64,000 nucleotides of DNA, from assembly GCA_021397835.1 (NCBI GenBank), contig JAJFZO010000229.1, forward strand, positions 2,418,001 through 2,482,000, written 5' to 3'. The notes beneath the pieces were generated by a model, which saw only the letters and a list, made by a program, of their open reading frames with translations, ran no database searches and had not been told where the DNA came from. Made by a program: the position numbers and the translations under genes. Shown in pieces: positions 26,390 to 38,500 of the stretch (position 1 is the first letter of the stretch; every line of letters starts with the position of its first letter). Source of the stretch: Moringa oleifera. Lineage: Eukaryota > Streptophyta > Magnoliopsida > Brassicales > Moringaceae.

Positions 26390-27230
26390 GTGAATTTAAT
26401 AAAATTAATAATTAATTTTTTATATATTATTTTTGAAATTTTTATGTAATTATTTTAATTATAAAAATTACTGTTTAACTTCATATTAAAAACTTTAACA
26501 AGATTTCACTTGAGCAAACAAAATCTTTGTCACAACTTAATAGAGATACATGTTTTTTTAAAATTAATTAATTATTATTAAATATATTTTTTATTTTATA
26601 AAAAGTCTCAAGTTTGAAACTTTACATAAAATGCTCACACTAATATATTTTTTTTTCTTTTCACCAACTTAATGTTTTAAGATTTTGATAACAAAATTAA
26701 TCAAATTATTAATTTATCTTTTTAGTCCTTTATTATAAAAAATAACCCCTCAAAAATATATGCAATTACAATTTTTTATAATTTTGAAATAAATAGAGAA
26801 AAATCAAAATTTTCAATCCCTCCACAATTTTAAATATTTGGGTTAAATCTTATTGTTAATAATAATTATTATTATTATTATTATAAATTATATAAGTATC
26901 AGCTAAACCGAATAGGCCAATTCAATTCATACACACGTGGCAAGCCTAAAGTTGATAGATGTGTCAAACAGATAAACATACTCAATTTTATTTAAATTGA
27001 TAGTCTAATTACTATTTATTGTATTGCTTATCAATTTGTCGATATTTAATTTTTGCATATGACAAATAAATCGATCTTTCTGAAATGACTTGCAGCATTA
27101 GAGAGTGGACATCTGTAAAATCTAAACTACATTATTTAATTATTTTATTTAAGAGGTACCTTCAGGCATCAAAATGCAATTTTTCAATACATACTGCTAC
27201 TTATTAAAGCATCAACGATTAGCTCAACAA
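26390..27230 (-). repeat. 5' flank of DRB copy B, paralogous to 31290-32060
   Basis: Ordered shared words with the second block include TTTACATAAAATG/CTTACATAAAATGA, AATGTTTTAAGATTTTGATA, AAATATTTGGGT, TAAGTATCA, GTATTGCTTA and GTGGACATCTGTAAAATCT/GTAGACATCTATAAAATTT. The similarity runs for roughly 700-800 bases. An (ATT)n run lies at about 26864-26883. Confidence 0.75.
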
Positions 27231-27352
27231 TTTGAGCTGTAGCCAATAGAGAGAGATTCATGTAGTTCTACTTCTGCTAGTTCTTGAGCAGCACCAAAGG
27301 ATGTGGTTTATTGGTGCAAATTGTCTACAATCTCCTATCGTTAGGTCGTGAC

Positions 27353-27898
27353 TAGACTTGATCACGGTTTGAGTTCGGGTTCGATTTGGTTTCGAACCGT
27401 CAGTTCAAGATCATGATTAAAATGAACTGGAATCGAAACCGTTAAATTGCAGTTCCGATTAAGATTCGATTCAAAAGCGGTTCAGGTTCGGTTCCAGTTT
27501 CGGTTTGGTTTTGGTTTTGATTTATATTTTAATTATAAATATAGTATTTCTATATTTATTTTAAATTTTTAATAAAATTAAAAATAAAAATAATCGTACT
27601 TTTATTGAAATATATATTTTAAAATTAAAATTATTTTTAAAATTTTTAAAATTAATTTTAAATTAAAATTTTTAATATTTTAAAAATTAATTTAATTAAA
27701 AATCGAACCGAAACCGTTTGTTTTGAACCGTTGGTTTCGGTTTCGATTCAAAATTTATATGAATCATAATCGAATCATTTTCAAAATAGTTTCGATTACG
27801 GTTTAAAATCGAAACCGTTTATATTGATTCTGGTTCGGTTCAAAACCTTAAGATTACAGTTCGGTTTATCGGTTTGAACCGAACCACGGTCATATCTA
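27353..27898. mobile_element. hAT-type MITE, CGGTT-rich, with perfect 8-bp target duplication
   Basis: Starts TAGACTTGATCACGG and ends CCACGGTCATATCTA, so the inverted termini are TAGACTTGATC and TAGATATGACC. It is flanked on both sides by GTCGTGAC (27345-27352 and 27899-27906), a perfect 8-bp target duplication. The left arm is rich in CGGTT and the right arm in AACCG, with an AT-rich core, so the element is close to a long palindrome. Same design as 15497-16094 but with different terminal bases, so a related but separate family or a diverged copy. No coding capacity. Confidence 0.85.
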
Positions 27899-27906
27899 GT
27901 CGTGAC

Positions 27907-29439
27907 TGTCACTTTGGCACTTTGTCTTAAATTGACCTCTTTTGAATGATCTTTTTTGGAAACTTTCATTTTTTAAAATTTAGAGTTGTTGGGCTGATCA
28001 ACCAATTTGGGCATCAATGTCACAATTACCAATATTCTTGTCTTACAATAAAAAAATTAATATCATCGTTATTTATTATAATAGTAAGATCATTAATACT
28101 TAATCATGTAAGCGGTGTACTCAATTGAAGATTGAACTTAGAAAAATTTGCTTTAACAATTGTTCGAAAATTTTCCAATGAGTTTGTATAAAGTCAAGCC
28201 ATTTTAAACAAATAAAGTACTTATTTGAGTAAAACCTTCGAGATATTGAAACTTACTTGTGATTGAGCTCATAACCCATTGTATAAGTTCAAAAATAAAT
28301 TTTCATTCAGCATGGTATATAGCAAAATATTAACTTATATTACGGACAATTAGATTTAAAAAACAAATCACATTGTATCACATGCAAATAAATCATAATG
28401 CATATCGAATAAGCCTCAAAGCTAGTCATAATAAATTTTGATATTTGACCAATAAATCTCCATTAATAACCAAAACTAATCTAGATGAAAGTCAAAATTA
28501 ATAGTACTACAAAATATAGATTAGATACGCTTAATAGAAGCCAATTTTTTATTAAAAAATAATTAAAATTAAATGAAGCATTATAGTTAATAATTCTTAA
28601 AAAGTTACCAATTAAACATTTCGCAAACACATACCCTGATTTTCATATCAACTTATTTACACTACTCTAATTTAGTTACGTGAATTCAAACTTATTTATA
28701 TTTTTTTAAGGTTAATTACATCAAGAAAACCTGTATTTTTTTATTAAAATCTTAAAGTAAGATTTGTAAAAAGAATTATATTTATTTGACACTAACAATT
28801 TTATTGAATTTTTAATATAAGACTTTCATTTATAATTTCTATTAATACTATCAATTTTGCACACACACATGATGTGTACATAGATTTAAATATTATCAAA
28901 TTTAGTGAAAATTTGATTGCAAATATCAATTGGGTGCCAATTGCATCAAAAAATAATTTAGAGAATTAAAATCAAACAAAAGTTAAATTTTTATACTCTC
29001 AAAATATTAAAAGTACACTTGTTTCCTTTTCATGCAACTTAAATCCCTTTTGAGATATTTTTTAGGAATTAATTTTAAAATTAAGTAAATTTTAAAATCA
29101 AAAAATAGTTATAATCAACTAATATCAATTTTCACACTGTGAAGTTGTTAACCCTTCTCATGCATAATTGACTCTTTTAACTCATATTTTTAATTTTAAA
29201 AGATCAACATATCTTAGTTCCACTTATATTTATTAATTTGAAAAGTAATTTTCAAAAATAAATAAATTTGAGTGTCCAATGATTCTTTAAAAAAAAATTA
29301 CTCTTGATTCTCTTTATTTTATTTTTATTTTCTAAAAGAATCAAATTTGCTTCAAGAATTAAACCTTGATGGAAAACCCATTGTGACATTCTGTTTGCTC
29401 ATCAGTTGATAGCTCTTATCCACCAAGTTTCCTTAACCC
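27907..29439. other. AT-rich intergenic DNA
   Basis: No gene, RNA or element that I can support. A stretch near 28640-28710 weakly resembles the DRB 3' flank (ACTCTAATTTAGTTACGTG and ACTTATTTATA) and could be a scrap of another copy. Confidence 0.4.
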
Positions 29440-30790
29440 TTCAGGTTTCTCATTTTTTATGTTTGCTTTTACATCTTTTTTGTGCATTTGATCTATGTTA
29501 TCTTCATATATTGACCCTTCCATATTCATTTTGCAAATCATCTAATCCTATTGGCACATCAATTGGCTCCAGTACTTATTAAGGAAGACCAACTATGAGC
29601 CTCAATGGAAATAGCCCTTGGTCAAGATCTTACTACTCATCTTCCATAAGCCCAAATCACTACAGGTTCGGGGTCAAGACCAACATAATGATCTAGACCT
29701 AAACCACCACAAAGCAAAACAAGAAAAGTTTTGCACTAAACCCCTCCAACAGAGCCGATAATGGAGATAGCTAGCAAAGCTTCCACCAATTTCTCCCAAG
29801 AAGAGGTTGCATTACCTTAATTCTTGCCCACTGCTGAACTCATATAGAAAGTAGAAAAGTTCATTCCTTCATGGAATGTGAAAGTAACTGACAGCTTGGT
29901 GACTGTAAAGCTCGCCTATGAATTTACACGCAAGTCCATTCTCTCAATGGATCAGGAGAAATTTCTAACAAAAGGCAACAAAGGTATGCTTGTAGGTTTA
30001 GTTTATTGTCTTAATGAGGTAAATGCCTGATCTTATTTAATTATTACTTTCCTTGTATTTGTCGCACTTGACCTTAATCCTTTCTTCTTCTTTTTATTTT
30101 TCGTAGGCTAATCAATAATTGACCTCATCATCAAGAAGCACAACCACTGTAGCAATGGGTTGCATAATTTCTTGAAGGACCAAAAGGTGACTAAAACAGC
30201 CTTGGTATGTTATCAACGAGATAGATATTTTAAATGCAGAGCCGAAATGGCTCAAAACAATCATAGAAAGCAAGAAAGGGAACTGACAAACGCTCAACAC
30301 AAGTTGGTATAAATCCAAGGTGCTATTGATGCTAAAGCTGAGAAGGTCAAATAAGAACTAATTATACGATCGACATCAGATCAAACTTGAGAAGGTTCAA
30401 GAACAAGACAAAGAATAGGGTTGGGCATAAGCCATAGATGCATGTCGCAAGAGCTTAGAATTTATCACCAAGATAGGGCAAAATGTCACTACCTTATACT
30501 ACCCAATCTGTAAGGCTTAGAATTTAAAGGTACGCACACTAAACTAAATTTAAACTAGGTAGTCTTAGCCCTTCTTGCTCTACAAACAATCCCTTCTGAT
30601 GAGTTTGAGCCTTCTATGGCTGACCTAACGCTTGATGACCAAGTTGATGACCAAGAAATCGTGGATGTCTTTAAAACTATCCATGCAACTACAATAACTC
30701 TTTTGCCAAAAGCCATTCCTAAAGCTACTTCTTCTGCAGTTGTATCTATGTTTGCAACACTCATTAATTCTTAGTTTAAATTCCATTTTA
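29440..30790 (+). pseudogene. Decayed coiled-coil, gag-like retroelement fragment
   Basis: The plus strand at about 30210-30560 reads in broken frames as a charged helical sequence (RKQERELTNAQHKLV, then KAEKVK). It is followed at about 30595-30700 by acidic text (SDEFEPSMADLTLDDQVDDQE). The order matches the fragment near 14.8-15.3 kb. Stops interrupt it repeatedly and no pol motif is seen. Best explained as debris of a non-autonomous LTR element; low certainty. Confidence 0.35.
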
Positions 30791-30989
30791 CGTTATGTCG
30801 AGTACTTTAAGAATAGTTTTCTCTTTACTTGATCAGTTTTGCATTTAATTGGCTATTTTGAAATTATAATGATCTTCATTTTTTCACCATTGATTCCAAT
30901 TAAATCTTTTCTAATTAAATTTTTTGTTTTAGTTTTGAACAACTAATAGTTAGAACTAAAGCAAACCCATTCATTTAACAATTATGTTA

Positions 30990-31260
30990 TCCCCAATCTT
31001 GATGATGTGTGGTCTAAGACCAGATCCGATCACTGCTTTAAAATTGATTCCATTCAATATTGAAACTTAGATCTCGATCATTATTTAAATTTGAACTCGT
31101 TCATTGATATAAGCTTATCTTGATCTCTAACCTATGAGATAATCTCGATAATTGTTTTGCAAGTTGATTTTGATTATTGTTTTGTAAGTTGATCCCGATC
31201 ATTGTCCTTCATGCCAAACCCAACCTCTATTTTCAATCCAACCTTGGTACTCTTTTAAGC
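30990..31260 (+). repeat. Imperfect short repeats on a GATC-rich phrase
   Basis: Phrases such as 'TGATCCCGATCATTG', 'ATCTCGATCATT', 'ATCTCGATAATTGTTTTG' and 'TTGATTTTGATTATTGTTTTG' recur at irregular spacings of about 30-60 bases. This resembles the repeated phrases at 18130-18370 in style, and both lie downstream of a coiled-coil fragment. Confidence 0.4.
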
Positions 31261-31289
31261 ACATTCATTTTATGTTTTGGTTTACTCCT

Positions 31290-32060
31290 TTCTAAATTTT
31301 TGTAATTGCAAAAATTAGGTATTTATAACATTTTTTTTAAATTAATTGATAATTATTATATTTACAAATTTATGTAATTATAACAAAAAAATAAGAAAAG
31401 TTAGAAACTTACATAAAATGAACATACTTATATTTTTTTTCAAAAAACTAATGTTTTAAGATTTTGATAGGAAAATAATTAAATTACTGATTTTTTTACC
31501 TTCTTATTATATATTTTTTAAAAAAATTATCTTTCAAAAATGATAAATAATTAAAATTTTCATGATCTTGAAATAAACAAGAGAAGAATAAAATAAAATT
31601 CAACTCTTCTGCAGTTCCTAATATTTGGGTCAAATTTTCATTGATAAATTTGAAAAGGCCATGTAAGTATCAACTAGCCGAAATAGAACAAACTAACCTA
31701 TGTGGATGCAGTAAGTATGGAGTTAACGCATGTATCAGATAGATAAGTTTAAAAATAACAAAGTACTCAAATTCTTAACTTTATGTTTTTTTTTATATCA
31801 ATGGTTTAGTTCTTAGTTTATGTATTGCTTACTAATTTATTAATATCTAACTTTAGCGTATGAAACAAATCAATATTTTCCAAACGACTTGTAGGTGGAA
31901 AGTAGACATCTATAAAATTTGAATCGAGCTACTCGATTATTTCATATGAGAGATACCTCTAAGAATCTCTGAGAGTAATAATCCATTACAACCTCCTGCT
32001 TACTAAACTCGTAATTTAATGGGACTCATTAAAGCATCAAAAGGGTATCGTGTGCTTATA
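31290..32060 (-). repeat. Orphan second copy of a DRB promoter flank
   Basis: Aligns in order with the 5' flank of copy B (26390-27230), but no DRB exon follows on its left; retroelement debris is there instead. It marks a lost or never-complete fourth copy, or a displaced flank. Confidence 0.65.
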
Positions 32061-32871
32061 AACAACCTATCCTATCATTGATCTCCAAAAAGAAATCACT
32101 AAAAAAAAAATCTTAAAACTTATCGTTATAAGAGCAATTTGGTAAAAAATGACTTTCATTTTTTTCTTCTTTCTTTGTGAAAATGTTGACTTTTACTAAT
32201 TAACTTAATTTTTCCCTATTTTGACCTTGTACGAACAAAAATACCCTTGCCATATGAAAACCCAAGCAATTCATTTCTCTCTCCTTCTAATGTGCATTTT
32301 GTTGCTCTTAAAGATTGATTTTTTCTTCTCTCTTCTTTTTGGTCTCTTCTCTATTCTTTATGAAATTGCTCCTTTGTTCTTTTTGCAGGTTTGAGCTGCA
32401 AGTGCTCTTCCTCTAAGATTTAGGTAAGAACAAGTTGAACGAAACAATCACTATTTTTTTAATGTTTTCTCTTCTCTCTTTTTTATGAAATCTTTTAATC
32501 TATGCAAAATTAGTTAAATTTTTGTGTAGTATCGTCTAAAAATGTAGTTCTATGTAATATCGTTCTTTGTAAAGATATAATTTTTTATAAAGAAGTTGGT
32601 TCATGTAAAGATGTCTCTACCAAATATGGATTGACATAAGGGCTCAATATAGGTACATATTGTGATGATATAGTTTTGTGTAATGTAATTTCATGTAAAG
32701 ATATAGTTCCGTTGTAAAGCTGTTACTTAGTGTAAAGATGTTGCTACCAAATATAAATCGACAAAAGGGTCTAATATGGGTTAACACATGGTATCAAACC
32801 CATAATTTCTCATTAATAAGGTAAATGTTTTTGTGCAAAATGATGTGTATCCATATGAAATGTTGTGTTTT
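32061..32871. other. AT-rich DNA with diffuse TGTAAAGAT repeats
   Basis: About 32520-32780 contains several imperfect phrases such as 'GTAAAGATGTTGCTACC' and 'GTAAAGATGTCTCTACC' followed by 'AAATAT...GACA.AAGGG'. No gene supported. Confidence 0.4.
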
Positions 32872-33081
32872 TGTGTAAAGTTTTATGTTTTCTCCTAAGG
32901 TTGTCACCCCATCTAAAGTCGATTGTCTTTGCCTAAACATATGTTCGCCATGTGAAGATACATTTAAGTGCATTTCTGTGTAAAGTTTTATGTTTTCACT
33001 TAAAGTTGTCACACCATGTAAATTTGATTGTCTTTGTCTAAATATACGTTCGCCATGTGAAGATATATTTAAGTGCAACTA
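32872..33081. repeat. 105-bp tandem duplication
   Basis: Two adjacent copies, 32872-32976 and 32977-33081, each starting TGTGTAAAGTTTTATGTTTT and ending near CATTTAAGTGCA / TATTTAAGTGCA. The period is a multiple of three. On the minus strand both copies are open and encode a 35-residue repeat (MHLNxSSHGExxFRQRQS...). No start context, neighbour or family supports a real protein. Confidence 0.75.
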
Positions 33082-34019
33082 TATTATCTATGTCATTGTG
33101 AATTCCATGAATTTCGAATATAATTTTCATTTGTTTGAGATATTGTTTCTATACCTTAGTGTCAAATTTATGAAGAACATGTTGGAAACACTTGTCATAT
33201 ATATATTAAGCCATAAAGATGAAAAATCAAGTAAAGAATCTCCATATGATCCAAACATATTGCAAAATATTTTACGAAAGCATACAAGATTACACGAAGC
33301 TTAAAGAAAAAATTATACAAATCTTACAAGAGGCTTATATGGAACCTAATATTTAAAGGTCACAGGAAGCCTATGCTTTGAAGTTTATGTCTGAGCCTAT
33401 AACCAAAATTACACAAAATCACAACAACAAACTTAGAACCCACAAGAAAAATAACCATATGCTTCAACCTTATTCTTAGAAAAATGTTAACAAAAATATA
33501 TGTTTTGGACTTTAAAACTCAAGAAGAATGAAAACAGCCACCGTATCTTTGGCTCCAACCTAAGAAACAAAGATCCAAAGGATAACCCAATGATAATAAA
33601 CTCATGTTCGTTTTCTTCATATGCACACACACCAAATAATCGACAAGTGATCGATAATCATTAAGCTTAACATTATGAGACTTGTTCATCGAGAATTGTT
33701 GATGATTTCAAAGAATTTTGAAGGAACATTCAATGTGTGAGAAGTGAGAGTAGGTATGATGGACTTTGACCAAGAAGAAACAGAAACAAAAGTGGACAAC
33801 GAAAGTTTAATTCAAATAAATAGTAGAATCGTCAATATATTTGTTTTATCCCATACCAGTTTTTGTCGCAAAATAAAAATATAAAAAATATCAAAAAGAA
33901 TAAAGATAATAAAACTAAATATTTTTATAAATAATTAATTTTAAAAAGCCAAAAAAATTTCCTTTATTATTATTAATAAAGCTCAGCCCTAGTTTTCAAA
34001 GTTGAAAAGGCTTATCATT
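33082..34019. other. AT-rich intergenic DNA
   Basis: No recognisable gene, RNA or element. Confidence 0.4.
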
Positions 34020-35576
34020 AATAATAATAGCGTAAGAATCATTGAATGAGCTCAATTATTATGCTCTTGTTTTGCATGAGGCCAAATTTTATAATTAGCA
34101 TCATCTTAATTTAGTCATGCAAACTTAAACTTATTTGTATACTTTCATTTGCTTAGAAAAAAAAAACTTGTTATTTGAATATATTTTTGTTGCGGGTGTG
34201 TCATAGTATTATTCAAATATGACAACACAACTATTTTTATAGATCAATTATGATGAAATTGTCAAAATAAAAAAGGTCATGTAGTCGAATTTGATTTGAT
34301 TTAAAATTTACCTTAAATCTTAACCTATATGAATTGATTTTAAAAATATTAAATTTGAATACAACTGATCAAATCAAAAAATCAAAATCAAACTGAAGTT
34401 TATTTAGTTTAGTTAGGTATGTCTCTTTTGTATCATTTTTTATCGATTGTCTAAAACAAAATAATACTCAATTATAAATTTTAGGTTTTAATCAACAAAA
34501 TTGGAGAAAAAATAAAAAAAATTAATATTTTAATATATGTTATAAGTTACACAAAAATGCTCAAATTAAATTTATTTTTCAAAATAAATAACAATAAAAT
34601 TACAAAAATTATAGATACTATGAAAATTTTAAAGCTTAAAAATAATCATCCGAAGTATTTCATATAGTGACAATGTATTAATACATGATTTGATGTGGAG
34701 AGTTGATCATAAAAAAAGAAAAATATATACATGCAACTCAAAATTTAAAAAAATAATAATAAGATAATATTTGCTCTCAATCTTAATCTAATCAAAAACT
34801 TACAAAAAAAACATTCAATTAATTTAAAATGAAAAATTATTTGAACTAAAAAAACAGTAATTAATTAATCAAAAATTTAAAACTTGTTTGGAGGAAAAAA
34901 AAACTAAACTCTTGGTTAAAAACAAATCATTAAATAAATAATTAATTAATTACATAAAAATATTTTAAGATCACTTACTTTCATATATCAACATTATTAA
35001 GTAAAGTTGTAAATATTGTTATTAAGTAAAGTTGTAAATGTTCTATCTCACCAACTTACCGAAGAAACTCAATAATCTCACATATTGGATTCAATTCGAT
35101 TTAAATTGATTTTTTTAGCATTCAAATCCGAGTCTATAAAAAAAAAAAATTAAACCTAAACCAAATCCAACCAAATGCTTTACACCACTGACCCCTTCAA
35201 AATAACCAGAGCAATTCCTAATCTTTTGCTTAATAGCCATATTTAACGCTGAATTCCCCTGGCTCTTACAGTGTAGAGCTGAAGGTAGACTCAGCTACTA
35301 TAGCCAACGGGGGCTGCTGCAAGCAAAGACAGAAGAAAACCCAAATTGCAAAACAACAAATAAACTCGAAAGGCCTAAGAGCACCCAACTGTGGCTGCAA
35401 TCTACTAAACCAATCAGGACACTGAGACCTCTCCTGGGTAGTCTAAGGGTCACCGAAGAGCATGGAGACATCGAGAATGATTTCAAATTACAGTTACACG
35501 CGTACATGGTGTTGCCTGGTAAATTCATAACTATAGCCACATATTTCTCACAAGGATGAATGAGAATATATGATAT
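34020..35576 (-). repeat. 3' UTR and 3' flank of DRB copy C
   Basis: Blocks match copy B (34050-34280 with 21360-21600; 35290-35560 with 21650-21920) and copy A (34450-34710 with 2760-2990). The similarity stops sharply at 35576, where an LTR-like sequence begins. It resumes beyond 39690. Confidence 0.75.
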
Positions 35577-38500
35577 GTGTTGATACCCAATTTTACTCCC
35601 ACTGAAGTATAAGATTTGTGAAGCCAAGGAATGTCATGTCAATATGCAGCCTATAGAGAACAACAGCATCATTCTCGGGCAAACCTCAAAGACGTCGATT
35701 ACAGAAAGACTCCAAACCAAAATATTTTTAACTTTTGGGCTCTGATGAGTGTGTAAAGGTATGGCTGTGTGTGATATACTCAAAGGGACATACTTTTGAG
35801 GTCTGCCTAGAATAACTTCAAAATGACTCTTCCCTCGGTATGGGGTAGACCTCCAAAAGGGTGGTCGCCAGGAGTTTTTAACGAGGAATCTTTGACTCTT
35901 AGGAAGTATTAAGCATATAAATAGATAAAGTAAACTTAAGCCGAAGTGATCCAAGCAGACTCTTATTCAAGGTCTTCCTAGGCAGTTAACAGGAAAACTC
36001 CACCTTCAATACTAGCTAGACCCCTAAAGTGGCAATTACAAGAGTTTTTTGGTATGAAACTTTTCACTTCTAAGATGAGCTGAATATATAAATGATTGAA
36101 ATACCCTATGTTGAGGTACAAAAATCTTCGTATACAAGGCTAATGAAAGAGATGGATGATGGAAATGATGTTGGAATAGCAAGGTGAGTGTGCTAGATAG
36201 CTAGCTAAAAGAGCTCTTCCTAAACTAGAGCGTTGGTACAGACAACCCTTTAGAAAAATTAAAGCCTTGGGAATCTAAGTCTGCTTTAAAGGAGAGAATC
36301 ATTTTATATAGCCTAGAAATGTCTTGAGAAGGAGAATCCTAAACTCATGAGAGGTGTGCACGAAAATTTTAAAGGTCTTGCCAAGGTGGCTCATATAATT
36401 AGTATTAAAAGTGAAGTCTTCTAGGTAAGAGCATGATGAGCCATTGAAAGTGAAGTATGAGGCATGCTAAGAATGTCTCCTAGTACATAGCCATTCCAAA
36501 GAGGGACTTCCCAAATATAACCCTTTAAAAGGGAAAGTCTGCCTAGCGGAAGTGGGTGCGGTTTATGCTGTAATAAATGTCTGAAAATGTTCTTAAAGTG
36601 GATTCAGCATAATACAAAATGAAATAAGACAGTGAAGGAAAGAAACATTTTCATTCATAACAAAGAAAAAATATCTATAAGAAAAGAGCAGAAGATTACA
36701 CAAGAGAAAAACAACTGACAAAAATAAGCATTCAAGTTGGATTTTCTCCAGTTTCAGGAGCCTCCTTTTGAGCTCATTCAGTATTTGAGTCATAGAGTTT
36801 GGGGAGATGTACACAGGGTTTCTAATGGGTTTTGGCTCTGCTGGGCCTGAGGTAGAGGCAGCCCTTGGTTCTGTTGTGACAAACTCTGAGGTTTTGGTGT
36901 CTTTCCTCACCTTCTAAAACACCTCAGCACACTCTTCTAAAATCACCTTATTCATCTTTTTCTTTTCCTTGAAAGCTGCAGCTACCTCGTCCATGGCATT
37001 GACCAACTGTCCCAAATGATCTTTCTTCAGCTTTTCAGGTTAGAGTTGAGACTCTAACTTCAGCATCTTCATCTCTGCCTTGAGCATTGAGACCTCTTGT
37101 TCAGTTTGAGCCTTTTATTGCTTGAGGGAAGCATTTTTAGCCGTTAACTCTGCTCCCTTTTTCCTGGTCTCTTCCAAGGCTTTTTCAACCTCTTTAAAAA
37201 TAAACTCTGCCTGACTTTGGATCCTGTACTTCGTAGCCACCAGAGATAACTCATAGATAATCTAGTAAAAGTACCATTGAGTGATATCAGAGTCAAAAGG
37301 AAATAAAGCAGAACTAGGGAGAGTGAATTAAATGAACATAAAAAATGGGTTCTTACCTCAGAAAGTAGGGCTGACAATCTATCCAGGTGCTATCTTTTCC
37401 TAGTAAGAAGGGTTGAGAAGGGGGTGGCAAGAGGCAACACCTCATGAAAAAAATCTTCGATCTTTTGGGACCTAGGGATAAAAAGCACCAATGTTGACTC
37501 TTGCTGGGAGGAGAAGTCAGAAAAGGTCACCACCTTTGATGGTGCCTCCTTGTAAACCTCAGAATTTTGAAACAACAATGCTGCCACTTTGCTTTTCTTT
37601 GATGAAGAGTTGGGCCGGGGGTCTTCTCAACTACCTCAACTACTTCATCGAGTTTCCTCGTCCCTATTCTAGGCATGATAAAGAATTAATATGCAAATAA
37701 ATAAATAAATGAGTTAGTAGGAATCACTTTAAGATAAAAAGTTAGCAAAGTAAGGAATAAAAGTGATTCAACCTGAGAGGGAGGAGCTCTCTGGTTCTGT
37801 AGAGTTTGTATAGAGAGGCTGAGAGGTATCTTCAGGTTGAGGTCTCCTTTGAGGACCTAGAGGGTCAGAGTCAGTAGAGGGATTAGAAAGAGAGGTTGAC
37901 TCTCTAGGGGAGAAGACTAGGGTAGGGTCTTTGTCTAAAATGCTTAAATGAACCTTGTTTATTGAAGATTCAGTAAAGAAAGAAGGCATAAGTGGGGTTC
38001 TCGTGCTATCTACAAGAACATGTTTGATACTAGCCAGCGTCTCACGGAGGCTCATTGATACTTTAATCGATACATCTAGCACAAAAGGCCACTAGTATCC
38101 TCCAGAAGTTAGGCACCCACTGGAAGGATGAGAGTCTGTAGCTCTCACAAATAACCCTGAAAAAGGTGTTTGGAGGAAGCCTCAAGCCTTCTTTGAGGCA
38201 TTCCTCGAAGACACAGAGAGCACCTGATCCCTCTGACTAAAATGTCTCTTTTAGACTGATTATTATCATGCCAACAGAGGCAAGAATCCTGTAGGCTCTC
38301 CTAATCCTAACTAAATCTTTGTGTAATTATCGAAGGACCTACGCAATCTATTATTGAACACTAAAACTGAAAAAGAGATGGAAGCAGAGTGAAAATCTTG
38401 CTGAAGAAGGTGAAGAACAGGGGAGACTCTGACCCAGATGAGAAAGACCCCTCTTTGAGAAAATCTGGAGGAATTCAGGATGGCAAGGTGACTTGAATGC

